DNA from: Pyropia yezoensis
Taxonomy: Eukaryota; Rhodophyta; Bangiophyceae; Bangiales; Bangiaceae
Direction of reading: 5' to 3'
Length of the DNA stretch: 64,000 nt
NCBI GenBank assembly: GCA_009829735.1
Contig: CM020618.1
Location: 36,308,894 to 36,372,893 of the forward strand
A program made the translations under genes and the position numbers. The stretch's first letter is position 1, and each line of letters begins with the position of its first letter. Below, in pieces: positions 55,503 through 64,000 of this stretch. The notes under the pieces are model-generated. The model did no database searches and had not been told where the DNA came from. It saw only the letters and a list, made by a program, of their open reading frames with translations.

Positions 55503-56632
55503 TCAAGCCGGCTTCATGCAAGCCGTCGTCGCGGTGTGGGACCTGCCGCTGGCGGCGGTGCCCGTCGCACTGACCGCCGACAACTTCGTCGGGCTGCCGC
55601 GTGTAGGTGCGGTTAGGGGAGCGGGGGGAGAGGTGCCGGGTATGGAGCTCGCCGTGGCCGTCGCGTATGCCACGCCGCCGGCAGCCGCGCCTCGGCCACC
55701 CGCCGCCGGCGTACCGTCGGTGGTCGCCCCGACATCTCTGCCCGCTGTGGCAGCTGCCGCCGCTGTCGCCGCCGTCGCCGCCGCCGCCGCCGCCGCTTCG
55801 ATGGACTCCCCGTGGCCGGTCGTGGACACCCCCCCCGCCGCGGCGTCCGCACAGGCACCGGCGCCGCCGAGCGGCGAGTCCCCCACCCGCCCCACCCGCT
55901 TGGAGGTGATGCCCCCCGTGGATGTGGCGGCCGCCACGGTGGTGCCGTAGAGCACCACCGCCCCCACCGTGTCGTGACGGTAGCAACGGCGGCAGCGGCG
56001 GCCGCGGCGAGCGGCTCCCCCCCCCGGCATCGACACCATCAGCAGCGCGTCGCGCTCGGCGGCGCCCGCCGCGTGGAGCACCGGACCGGTGGCCGCGTCC
56101 ACAGGGCGGGCGCCCCGCCCCCAGCACCCGCACCGCCGCCGCCACCGCGTCGGCCGCAGCGGTCGCCGCACTGGGGAGGGGGGGCGACGCCGCCGCCGCC
56201 GCGACGGCGGTGCCCCGCCGCGCCGCCTGTAGCAGCGCCCGCGGCGGCGGCGACGCCTGCGCCGCGGCCGCCGCCGTGGGACGCCGCTGCGCCTGCCAGC
56301 GGGGCGGCAGCCGCGGCCGCCGCCGCCGCCGCAGCGGCCTCGGCGGCGACGGCGGCGACGATTTGCACCACGTGCGCGGCGGCCGCCGCGCGGCGCACGC
56401 CGGCCAGGGTGGCCGCCGGGGCGGCGGCGGGGATGGCCCACGCGCCGCCGTGTACAATGAGCCGAATGAGGGGGGGGGGGGAGGGGGCGGGGCGGCAGCC
56501 GGCAAGGCCGCAGCGTCCGCGGCGGCCGGTGTCGGTGGGGGGGGCGCGCCGCGCGGCGACCGCTGGCTGCTGCGCTGTAGCTAACCCCGGGCCGCGCGTG
56601 TGGCCACCGTGGGCCCACGGAGTCACTCCCAT
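55503..56632 (-). pseudogene. Threonine-type asparaginase / isoaspartyl peptidase with two frame shifts
   Basis: Conserved blocks of the Ntn-hydrolase asparaginase-2 family occur in order but in three frames. An N-terminal HGGAWAIP block (about 56460) comes first, then ADAVAAAVRVL, then PVDAATGPVLHAAGAAERDA. The catalytic region DTVGAVVLYGTT with nucleophile Thr (codon 55968-55970) follows, then STGGITSKRVGRVGDSPL and STTGHGE, and last a C-terminal block ending ACMKPA. The family cleaves itself before the Thr and hydrolyses asparagine or isoaspartyl bonds. The catalytic half is intact in one frame. The two shifts lie in GC-rich runs between about 56140 and 56400 and could be assembly indels, introns or real damage. 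An ATG at 56632 lies inside a palindrome, so the start is uncertain. Labelled pseudogene provisionally. Confidence 0.7.
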
Positions 56633-56666
56633 GGGAGTGACTCCGTGTCACTCCCATGGGAGTGAC
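56616..56666. promoter_or_regulatory. Two tandem perfect palindromes between divergent genes
   Basis: A 32-bp perfect palindrome (56616-56647) and a 20-bp one (56647-56666) share the core GTCACTCCCATGGGAGTGAC. They sit between the asparaginase (minus) and transglycosylase (plus) genes. They could be binding sites of a dimeric factor acting on both, or cruciform-prone DNA. Confidence 0.75.
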
Positions 56667-57418
56667 TCCCGCTGCCCAGCTGGCCTGCAGCCCGATCCGT
56701 CCCGAGCACCTCCTTTGCCCAAGCGGATCGACGGCAGCCGTCGTCTGGGCGCGCCAAGACGCACGCGGGCGGACGCCTCGGCGCCGCCACCACCGCCGCC
56801 GACGGCATCCCCTCCCCTCTCCCCCGCCCACGCCGCGCCCTCCCCCGCCCCCGCCCATGCCGCGCCCTCCTCCTCCCCCGCCCACGCCGGCCACACCGCT
56901 TGCCACCACCGCCACCGCTTCCCCGGCCACCGCTGCTTGTCCCACCCCCTTATTTCCGCGGCGTCCGCCACGGCGCGCGCTCGTTGCGCTTCCCCCGTCG
57001 GCGGCGACCGCGGGGGTGACGGCAGGGCAGGGAGCAGGCCGACTACGGTGCGGCCGGCGTGGGGGGGGGGGGGGGGGGCGCGCCCACGCACCACCCACCC
57101 CACCCACACCCGCGTCCCGCCGCGGGCAACGGCAGCATGGCGCCCACCGCCGCTGCCGCCCCGTTGGTGGGTGGGGCGGACCCGCCGGCGGCGGCGGCGG
57201 CGGCAGCAGCAGCGGCAGCCGCAGCGGCAGCAGCGGCAGCCGCAGTTTCGAGAGGCGGGGCGGGGGCAGCGGCGGGGGCAGCGGTGGCGGCGGCGGCGGC
57301 GGCGGCGGCTGCGGCTGCGGCGGCGGCGGCTGCGGCAACGACGGCGACGGGAAGCGGGGCGGGGGCGGCGCCCCCACGCCCCCCCCCCCCCCCCCCCTCC
57401 GTGGCCCGACGCGGCGCC
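56667..57418. other. Low-complexity upstream of the transglycosylase
   Basis: It holds C-rich sequence, a G-run (57060-57078) and a (GGC)n tract (57185-57340). A plus-strand ATG at 57137 opens a poly-Ala frame that could be the transglycosylase N-terminus, but it is in another frame than the conserved part; a C-run at 57380-57397 lies between. Confidence 0.4.
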
Positions 57419-58651
57419 CGGCTACTTGACCGCCGGCGAGCGCTACTGTGGGGGCCCCGCGTCGCCCGCGCTGCGGCTTGAGCTCCACGCCACCGCCGGC
57501 CGCGCGCGGGCCTGCACGCTGCACCTGCCCGCGCACGCGGCGGCGGCGCCCATGTTCATGCCCGTCGGCACGCAGGCGAGCGTCAAGGGCGCGGCCCCCG
57601 CGCAGCGGGCCGACCCCACCGTGGACGAGCAGGTGGTGCTGGGCAACACTTACCACCTGGGCACCCGCCCGGGGGGCGCGGTGGTGGACGCGCTCGGCGG
57701 CCTGGGCGAGATGATGCGCTGACCGCGGGGCACCCTCACCGACAGTGGGGCCTTCCAGATGGTGTCCCTGTCGCGCTTTGCGGTGGTGTCGGAGGAGGGG
57801 GTGACGTTCCAGGCGCCCGTGGATGGGTCTGAGATGCTCCTCACCCCCGAGGTGAGCGTTGGGATCCAAAACCAGCTCGGCGCGGACTTCATCATGGCCC
57901 TCGACAATGTCGTGTCGAGCGTCACGTCGGGCCTCCGCGTCGCCGACGCGGCCGCCCGCACCGTCCGCCGGATTGACCAGTGCGTCGCGGCACACGGCCG
58001 GCCGGCGCGGCAGTCGCTGTTTGGCATTGTGCAGGGCGGGCTGGACCTCCGCCTCCGCGGCGAGTGCGCGGCGGCGCTCGTGGCGCGGGACCTCCCCGGC
58101 TACGCCGTCGGCGGCCTGTCGGGCGGGGAGGACGAGGGCTCTTTTTGGCGCGCCGTCGCCGCCAGCCTGGCCGCCCTCCCGTCGGGCAAGCCCTGCGCTA
58201 CTGCATGGGCGTCGGCTACCCCGAGGACCTGGTCGTGTGCGTCGCGTTCGGCACCACCATGTTTGACTGCGTCTACCCGGCGCGGACCGCCCGGTTTGGC
58301 GCCGCCCTCGTCCCCGGGGGGCTGCTCAAGCTTCGCTCCGCGGCCTGCGCCGCCGACTTTCGGCCCGTCGACCCCTCCTGCCCATGTTCCACGTGCGCCA
58401 CCTACACCCGCTCGTACCTGCACGCGCTTGCCCGGGGCGGCGGGGAGGGGGTGGCCGTGGCAGGGCAGCTGCTGACGCTCCACAACGTTGCCTACCTGAC
58501 CGGCCTGATACGCCGCGCGCGGACGGCCATCCTGGGCGGGGTCTTTCCAGATTGGGTGCGCGCCTCTATGGCCGACCTCTGCCCGGGGGGGGACTACCCG
58601 CAGTGGTCGTCCGAGGCGCTCGCGGCGGCGGGGATCCCCCGGGGGGTGTGA
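57419..58651 (+). pseudogene. TGT: Queuine tRNA-ribosyltransferase (TGT) with a nonsense codon and a frameshift
   Basis: The family blocks occur in order. These are PMFMPVGTQASVKG and GNTYHLGTRPG near the N-terminus, TDSGAFQMVSLS with the general Asp, GIVQGG, GYAVGGLSGGE, then MGVGYPEDLV and FDCVYPARTARFG with the second catalytic Asp. The zinc site CPCSTC (58379-58396) and its His partner in LLTLHNVAYL follow. The enzyme exchanges guanine-34 for queuine in GUN-anticodon tRNAs. Two lesions break it. A TGA (57720-57722) stands where relatives have Trp just before TDSG, and a frame change near 58186-58192 sits between LPSGKP and RYCMGVG. All active-site and zinc residues remain, so the damage is recent or an assembly error. 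The start is not settled; 57419 marks the first residues that read as protein. Confidence 0.88.
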
Positions 58652-60110
58652 CGGGATGATGCTGCCCTTGGGGGGGGTTGCGGTTGCGGAGGGGGGGATG
58701 GATTGTGGGGTGGGGCGGAGCGGGAAGAGCGGGGGTAGGCAAGGGGGAGTACCCCGCCGTCCTCTCGGCTGCGCCGCCGAGCACGAGTGCGCGGCGGCGG
58801 CAACGGCGCGGCGTCGTCCCCCCGGCGCTTTCAAGACGCCATCCAGCGGTGGGCGAGTGGCACATGACTTGTGCCGCGCCGCCTTGGCCGTATCTACCCG
58901 TCTACCGTTCCCCCTTCTCTCCTGTCCCTCCCCCCCCTGTTTATCTTTCTTATCTCCTCCGCTCTACCGCTCCCGCCATGGGCCACGGCCGCCAGGCCCG
59001 GTGCAGCACGCCGCCGCGGGGACCGCGCAGCCGACGCGGCCGCCGACTCGGCGGCCGCCACCGCCGTAACCGTCGCGGCTGGCACTGCCGCTGCAGACGC
59101 AACAGCCGCGACCGCCGTCGCCGCGTCGGCGTCGGCGCTGGCGGCAGCGACAGCTGCGGCGGCTGCTGCTGCGCGGCTACCGCCGTCGCCACGTTGGCGT
59201 CGGCGCAGGCGGCGGCGACGGCTGCGGCGGCTGCTGCGCTGCCACTGCCGTGGCCTTCGCCCCCCCCCCCCCCCCGTTCCCTTGTTCGGCACTCCCGCGT
59301 TGGTCGCCCCCGCTGCCGCTGTCGCCCCGCCGCCGCTGCCGCCGCCGCCGCCGCCATCATCACCGCCACCACTGCGTTCATACCGTTGCCGCTCGCCGCG
59401 GCGTGCCTCGTCGGCCGCGGCGTGCGCCACGCCGCCCGCCGACGCGGTCGACGCGGCGGCCGACGTGGCGCGCGCCGCGGCCGACGCGGCGGCGTCGGCG
59501 GCCGATGCCGCGTCGGCACGCGCCCAGCCGGTAACGGAGGCGGCGGTGACGGCGGCTGCCGCTGCCAATGCGCCCGCGCCGCTGGGGTGGGGGCGGCCCG
59601 CGTGGGCGGCGGCCGCGTCAGTGTCGGCGGGCGGGGGGGGCGCCGCCGCATCGGGCTCTCGCGGCTTCTGCCACCGCACACAGCAGTGGCGGTGGCGGCG
59701 GTGGCGGCGGCGGCGCTCCCCCACCCCCCCCCCCCCCTCCCCGCGCGGGGACCGGCGGCCACGACGGGGTCGCTGGCGCCTGTTTTGACGGTGCCCGCGT
59801 CGATGGTGTTGATGGCAGCTGTGGCCGCGACGGCTGGGTTCGAGAGGTCACCCGCGGGGCTGGCGGCTGGCGGCGGCGCTGTCGCTGGCGTCCCCGCCGT
59901 GGGAGACTGTGTTGTTGCAACCGCGGCGGCGCTGGCTGTTGCCCCGCCGTCGGTCGACGTCGACGCCGCCGACGCCGTCTGGGGCGCAGCCGAAGCGCGC
60001 ATTTACCAAGGGGCGGCGGCAAACCCTGATGTGACTACAGACAACAACAACGGCTGTAAATCACATGGTATCCACGCATAGCCAGAACAAGACAACACTC
60101 GCGGTCCCTC
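58652..60110. other. No recognised gene
   Basis: Ala/Arg-rich frames on both strands (for example 58950-60002, minus) are compositional. C-runs occur at 59263-59278 and 59725-59741. No domain is seen. Confidence 0.4.
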
Positions 60111-63100
60111 TCATGGCTTCTCGGCAAAGCGCTGCACCTTGCCGATGAAGTTCTTCACACCCATCAGCACCCCGCGGCGTTCCGCCAAACGACCCAACAA
60201 ACAAATGGCCACTTCGTGCACGTCGGTACTCTCCAGCAGAATCTCGCCCGTCACGCAATGCGCGGTCGCTGCCTCCCGCACGACTGTCGCCAGTTCCGCG
60301 CGCATCGTCGGGCTGTAAAGGCGGGCGACGCTCGCAACCAGCCGGTCCGCTACTTCAGGGACGGTCCAGTCGAGGGCGCCGCCATAAAGGGCGGCGTCAG
60401 ACGGCCGCGGGTCGGCTCCAGACGGCGGGGCCACAGCCGCGGCGGCCGCCAATGGTGCGCCACCTGTCGCGGGGGGCGTACAACGCTCGGCGGCGCCGGT
60501 GGTGCCGGGCTCCCCTCCCGACAATTTGCGGGTTTCCGCCGAGACTGAGGCCGTGGATGCGGGCCCGGTCTGCAACGGCAGCGTGGTAGGCGCATGGTCG
60601 CCGTCGTCAAGGCGGCGATCCGCGGGACCGACCCTGCCGCGCGGCACGCCCGCCGGCGGCGGCAGCGGACCAGCAGGTGAGGACGCGGTTGGTGACGCAG
60701 GTCGACGGCGGCGCTCGTCGAACTGGTCGAAGCCATGTTCGATGGCAGCATCCCGGGTTGCACCGATGACGTCTTCCAGCGGGTCGCTCCCCGCGTCCGA
60801 CACCGCATCGTCGGCGTTGCAGTTGCCGGCTACCTCGTCGTCGGCGGCAGTGACGGTTGCCCCCTCGGCCTCGGCAGAAATCTTCAGTTCCGCCAGAGCC
60901 CCGCGGACGTGCTCTTCAACGGCCACGACCGACTCAAACGGGTGCACGGCCGCCGACACTTGCTCCAACTGGACGTCAGAGAGATGTGCTTCTACCTGGC
61001 GGGCCAGCGCCAGCACATCAAGCGCCTTTGGCAGGTCCATCGGGTCGGCCAGGTGATGCATCAAGCACGCTTTGCCCCCAGGTAGGATGTCTGTCATCTC
61101 GGCCATGACTTCTACAGTAGCGCTGAGAACGCCACCAACCACGGGCGCGAGGCTCACCCCAATCTTGACGACGGACTTGGTCAGCGCCACCTTCCGGTCG
61201 CGCTCCTCCTTGGCGCGGATGTACTGCACAAGATTCTGAAGCTGCTCGTACAACTGCTGGCCACCGGTGGTGACCGCCTCCTCCAAGTCGTTAAGGCGCC
61301 GATGAATGTTGGCTACCTCCGCATCAATGCGCGCATGAAGCTCCCCGCATACGACCGCATCGGAAACGTGCCATGGCGCAATCAGCCCCTTGTTCTTGGC
61401 GACGTGCACAACCGCCTCAAAGATGCCATGGTCGCCCTTTGACAGCACGGTCAGCGCACTCTGATACACGCGCCGAAACCAGAATTGTTGTCTGTCGAAC
61501 GTCTCCCCATGGGTCTCACCCTCTCTCTCAAAGACTCCTTCGCTGACGGCAAGCAGCAGCAAACGGTGTGCCAGCAGGTGCCACCGCACATCCCGGTCAC
61601 GGGGCGGCGTGAGGTCCCTCTTGAGGACGTCCAGCGAGAGCGTGGTGGGCTCAGCCAAGAACCGGTCGTACTCTGCTTGGAGTGCGGCCAAGGGTGCAGC
61701 AAAACGATCCGATACCGCCAAGGCCGTCTTGGCCGTGTGCATCGAGTCCCGCCACGCAGCTTTCTTGGTCTCACGCTCTGTCTCCGTCATCGGGACAACT
61801 TGATCAATCACAGCCTGGACCTGGGAGGCCTTGGCCGACATTAAGGCGCGGGGACGACGTGGCCGGGGGCCCGCGAGGTCAGCACCCCACGTGAGCAAGA
61901 GCTGAACGAGGGGTGCGCAACGTGCCTCAATAGCTATTGCCAGCGGGGTCAATCCATTCTTGTTCTTCGCCTCCACTGACGCGTTGGCGCACAGAAGCAC
62001 CTCCGTGACCTCCACCTGACGGGCACTGGCCGCCGTCGACAATAGCGTCATGTCCCACACCCGCACAGTGCAGTCATCCGACCCCGACACGACCCGCGCC
62101 CCGCCACCGCTGCCACCGCCGTCCAGCACCGCCAAGCAGTACACCGTGTCAGTGTGGCCACTGAGCACCGACGTGCACTTGCCCCTGTCGACGTCCCACA
62201 CCCGCACAGTGCGGTCATTCGACCCCGACACGACCCGCGCCCCGCCACCGCTGCCACCGCCGTCCAGCACCGCCAAGCAGTACACCCTGCCAGAGTGGCC
62301 AGTGAGCACCGCCGTGCACTCGCCCCTGTCGACGTCCCACACCCGCACAGTGTAGTCATCCGACCCCGACACGACCCGCGCCCCGCCACCGCTGCCACCG
62401 CCGTCCAGCACCGCCAAGCAGTACACCCTGCCAGTGTGGCCATTGAGCACCGCCGTGCACTCGCCCCTGTCGACGTCCCACACCCGCACAGTGCAGTCAT
62501 CCGACCCCGACACGACCCGCGCCTCGCCACCGCTGCCACCGCCGTCCAGCTCCGCCAAGCAGTACACCCAGCTAGTGTGGCCATTGAGCACCGCCGTGCA
62601 CTCGCCCCTGTCCACGTCCCACACCCGCACAGTGTAGTCATCCGACCCCGACACGACCCGCGCCCCGCCACCGCTGCCACCGCCGTCCAGCACCGCCAAG
62701 CAGTGCACCGTGCCAGTGTGGCCACTGAGCACCGCCATGCACTCGCCCCTGTCGACGTCCCACACCCGCACAGTGTAGTCATACGACCCCGACACGACCC
62801 GCGCCCCGCCACCGCTGCCACCGCCGTCCAGCACCGCCAAGCAGTACACCGTGCCAGAGTGGCCAGTGAGCACCGCCGTGCACTCGCCCCTGTCGACGTC
62901 CCACACCCGCACAGTGTAGTCATACGACCCCGACACGACCCGCGCCCCGCCACCGCTGCCACCGCCGTCCAGCACCGCCAAGCAGTACGCCCTGCCAGAG
63001 TGGCCAGTGAGCACCGCCGTGCACTCGCTGCTGTCCACGTCCCACACCCGCACAGTGCTGTCAGACGACCCCGACACGACCCGCGCCCCGCCACCACTGC

Positions 63101-63686
63101 CACCGCCGTCCAGCACCGCCAAACACATCACCGTGCCAGTGTAGCCAGCGCGCGGTGCCGCGCCCACGCTTCTGTCCACGTTGAACCTTGGGGTATCGGC
63201 GTTCACGGCCACGTCGGTGCCAATCCGCACCTCGGCATCCTCCCTGTGATCATTGCGCGCCGCAACGTGCAGCGGCGTCTGCCCGGTGCGGCTCACGGCG
63301 TCCACGTGCGCGTCGGCGGCCAGCAGCACCTCTGCAACGGCCTTGTGGCGAAAAGCGGCCGCAACGTGCAGGGGCGTCAGCCGGGAGGGGCCGGTCTTTG
63401 CGTCCACGGGCGCGTTGGCGCGCAGCAGCTGCTTGGCAACCTCCGCGTGGTTGCCGGCCGCCGCCGCGTGCAGCGGTGTCACCCCCTCTGCATCGGCATA
63501 CGACGCCACGCTGGGGTGCTCTGCAAGGGCCTGCCGCACCACCACAGCGCGACCCGCTCGGGCGGCTGTCAAAAACGCCCCGCCCACCTCGGCGCCCACC
63601 TCCTGGGCACCCGATGGCCCGGCCGCCGCGGCGGGTGCCGCCGCCCGCGGCGCACGCCGCCACCCAACGCGCTTGCCCTGCGCCAT
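60111..63686 (-). CDS. Ankyrin-WD40-ankyrin protein with hydrophobic helix and SAM-like C-terminus
   Basis: The start is the ATG at 63686 (MAQGKRVGW); the frame above it is low complexity. The 1191-residue product has, in order, about three ankyrin repeats (55-165, with TPLHAAA and TPLHVAA), eight WD40 repeats (181-548), and at least one more ankyrin repeat (about 555-605). A helical region with coiled-coil character (620-830) and a hydrophobic helix (about 836-860, SVVKIGVSLAPVVGGVLSAT) follow. A disordered linker then leads to a SAM-like fold (about 1105-1185, starting DWTVPEVADRL). The ankyrin array is split by the WD40 block. No nucleotide-binding domain is seen. The layout, with repeat sensors beside a helical segment that could enter a membrane, recalls immune-type receptors, but no function is demonstrated. 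Intronless. Confidence 0.85.
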   Translation of the reverse strand: MAQGKRVGWRRAPRAAAPAAAAGPSGAQEVGAEVGGAFLTAARAGRAVVVRQALAEHPSVASYADAEGVTPLHAAAAGNHAEVAKQLLRANAPVDAKTGPSRLTPLHVAAAFRHKAVAEVLLAADAHVDAVSRTGQTPLHVAARNDHREDAEVRIGTDVAVNADTPRFNVDRSVGAAPRAGYTGTVMCLAVLDGGGSGGGARVVSGSSDSTVRVWDVDSSECTAVLTGHSGRAYCLAVLDGGGSGGGARVVSGSYDYTVRVWDVDRGECTAVLTGHSGTVYCLAVLDGGGSGGGARVVSGSYDYTVRVWDVDRGECMAVLSGHTGTVHCLAVLDGGGSGGGARVVSGSDDYTVRVWDVDRGECTAVLNGHTSWVYCLAELDGGGSGGEARVVSGSDDCTVRVWDVDRGECTAVLNGHTGRVYCLAVLDGGGSGGGARVVSGSDDYTVRVWDVDRGECTAVLTGHSGRVYCLAVLDGGGSGGGARVVSGSNDRTVRVWDVDRGKCTSVLSGHTDTVYCLAVLDGGGSGGGARVVSGSDDCTVRVWDMTLLSTAASARQVEVTEVLLCANASVEAKNKNGLTPLAIAIEARCAPLVQLLLTWGADLAGPRPRRPRALMSAKASQVQAVIDQVVPMTETERETKKAAWRDSMHTAKTALAVSDRFAAPLAALQAEYDRFLAEPTTLSLDVLKRDLTPPRDRDVRWHLLAHRLLLLAVSEGVFEREGETHGETFDRQQFWFRRVYQSALTVLSKGDHGIFEAVVHVAKNKGLIAPWHVSDAVVCGELHARIDAEVANIHRRLNDLEEAVTTGGQQLYEQLQNLVQYIRAKEERDRKVALTKSVVKIGVSLAPVVGGVLSATVEVMAEMTDILPGGKACLMHHLADPMDLPKALDVLALARQVEAHLSDVQLEQVSAAVHPFESVVAVEEHVRGALAELKISAEAEGATVTAADDEVAGNCNADDAVSDAGSDPLEDVIGATRDAAIEHGFDQFDERRRRPASPTASSPAGPLPPPAGVPRGRVGPADRRLDDGDHAPTTLPLQTGPASTASVSAETRKLSGGEPGTTGAAERCTPPATGGAPLAAAAAVAPPSGADPRPSDAALYGGALDWTVPEVADRLVASVARLYSPTMRAELATVVREAATAHCVTGEILLESTDVHEVAICLLGRLAERRGVLMGVKNFIGKVQRFAEKP
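62046..63144 (-). repeat. Eight WD40 units, 141-bp tandem period, nearly identical
   Basis: The landmark GTCCCAC recurs at 62052, 62193 and 62334, and the array continues at the same 141-bp spacing to about 63040. Each unit encodes 47 residues. Changes between units fall mostly at two places: after the GH of each unit, and on both sides of the Asp in GSxDxTVRVWD. The rest is close to identical in DNA. Confidence 0.92.
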
Positions 63687-64000
63687 AGGGCGGGGTGACG
63701 GGCGCCGCGCAAGCGCGGGGCTGGCGGCCGCGATCAGGCGGCGCGCAGCGTCCCCCCCGCCCGCCGCCCCAACCGACCTCGCAGGGACGCGCTCGTCCGC
63801 GGCGGCCGGCGTGTGGGGCGAGGCGTGCGCGGCGGCCGGGTCGGCAGCGCGGGGGCGGCTCGTAGGGGGGGGGGGGGGGCGCCGTCGACCCGGCGCGGCG
63901 CCGCCAGAGGCGCCAACAGCGCCGGTCACGTCGACGGCACGGGGGCGCGGGCGGGTCGGGGAGATGGGGCACTCGGTGTGGGCGGTGGGGAGCGGTCAGG
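63687..64000 (-). other. 5' flank of the ankyrin-WD40 gene
   Basis: GC-rich, with a G-run at 63868-63879. The gene frame is open here but Pro/Ala-rich and without an ATG context that beats 63686. No promoter motif stands out. Confidence 0.35.

Noticed and set aside
55812..57722. 636-codon plus frame covering the asparaginase gene
   Set aside because: Only its last 90 codons are real (start of the transglycosylase); the rest is antisense to the asparaginase and compositional.
57720..57722. TGA in the transglycosylase read as selenocysteine
   Set aside because: Relatives have Trp at this site, not Cys, and no selenocysteine element is apparent; a TGG to TGA change is simpler.
62046..63144. 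CRISPR-like array
   Set aside because: The regular 141-bp repeats are coding WD40 units in an open frame, without unique spacers, in a eukaryotic gene.
1..64000. tRNA or rRNA genes
   Set aside because: No cloverleaf-like gene with intact A and B boxes and no rRNA-like stretch was recognised; the CCA-ending sequence at 13862-13879 is a primer-binding site only.

Overview
The window looks like nuclear DNA of a very GC-rich, intron-poor eukaryote. Genes lie singly on both strands. One gene has a 12.7 kb uninterrupted reading frame, one has a single short GT-AG intron, and coding regions are packed with GCC/GGC-type repeats (poly-Ala, poly-Gly, poly-Pro). Long G or C homopolymers are common. A mitochondrial complex I subunit, a queuine tRNA-ribosyltransferase, a VPS13-type lipid-transfer protein and Ty3/gypsy retrotransposons confirm a eukaryote. 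The combination suits a bangiophyte red alga (Porphyra/Pyropia type), but that assignment is inference.

Region 1 (1-16.5 kb) is a nest of two Ty3/gypsy chromodomain retrotransposons beside a NAM/trihelix-like gene. Element A (about 1820-16494) has lost its 5' part. It keeps an integrase-chromodomain frame on the plus strand, a decayed antisense gene, a polypurine tract and a 3' LTR. Element B (4183-14420) is full length and sits inside the antisense gene of A. It has two 539-bp LTRs, a 5-bp target duplication (CGGCT), a primer-binding site, a polypurine tract, gag, a -1 frameshift signal and pol. Its pol has two in-frame stops. Both elements carry, tail to tail with pol, a homologous antisense gene of unknown function, which is the most unusual feature of the window.

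Region 2 (16.5-38 kb) has about 4 kb without a recognisable gene, then a giant VPS13-family gene on the minus strand (20525-33268). A solo LTR of the A family (35045-35512) and the gene for the 24-kDa [2Fe-2S] subunit of complex I (36828-37697, minus) follow.

Region 3 (38-47 kb) is mostly non-coding, with extreme G/C homopolymers and minisatellites. It holds one unrecognised plus-strand gene (44855-46264) with a downstream AATAAA.

Region 4 (47-64 kb) is the gene-rich end. It has a hormone-sensitive-lipase-type enzyme with one intron (47213-50798, minus), a mitochondrial carrier resembling the thiamine pyrophosphate carrier (52265-54258, plus), a threonine-type asparaginase (55503-56632, minus) and a tRNA-guanine transglycosylase (about 57419-58651, plus). 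The last two are divergent and separated by tandem perfect palindromes. The carrier, asparaginase and transglycosylase all show frame breaks. The window ends with an ankyrin-WD40 protein (60111-63686, minus) whose eight WD40 repeats are almost identical in DNA at a 141-bp period, a pattern reminiscent of repeat-bearing immune-type receptors.
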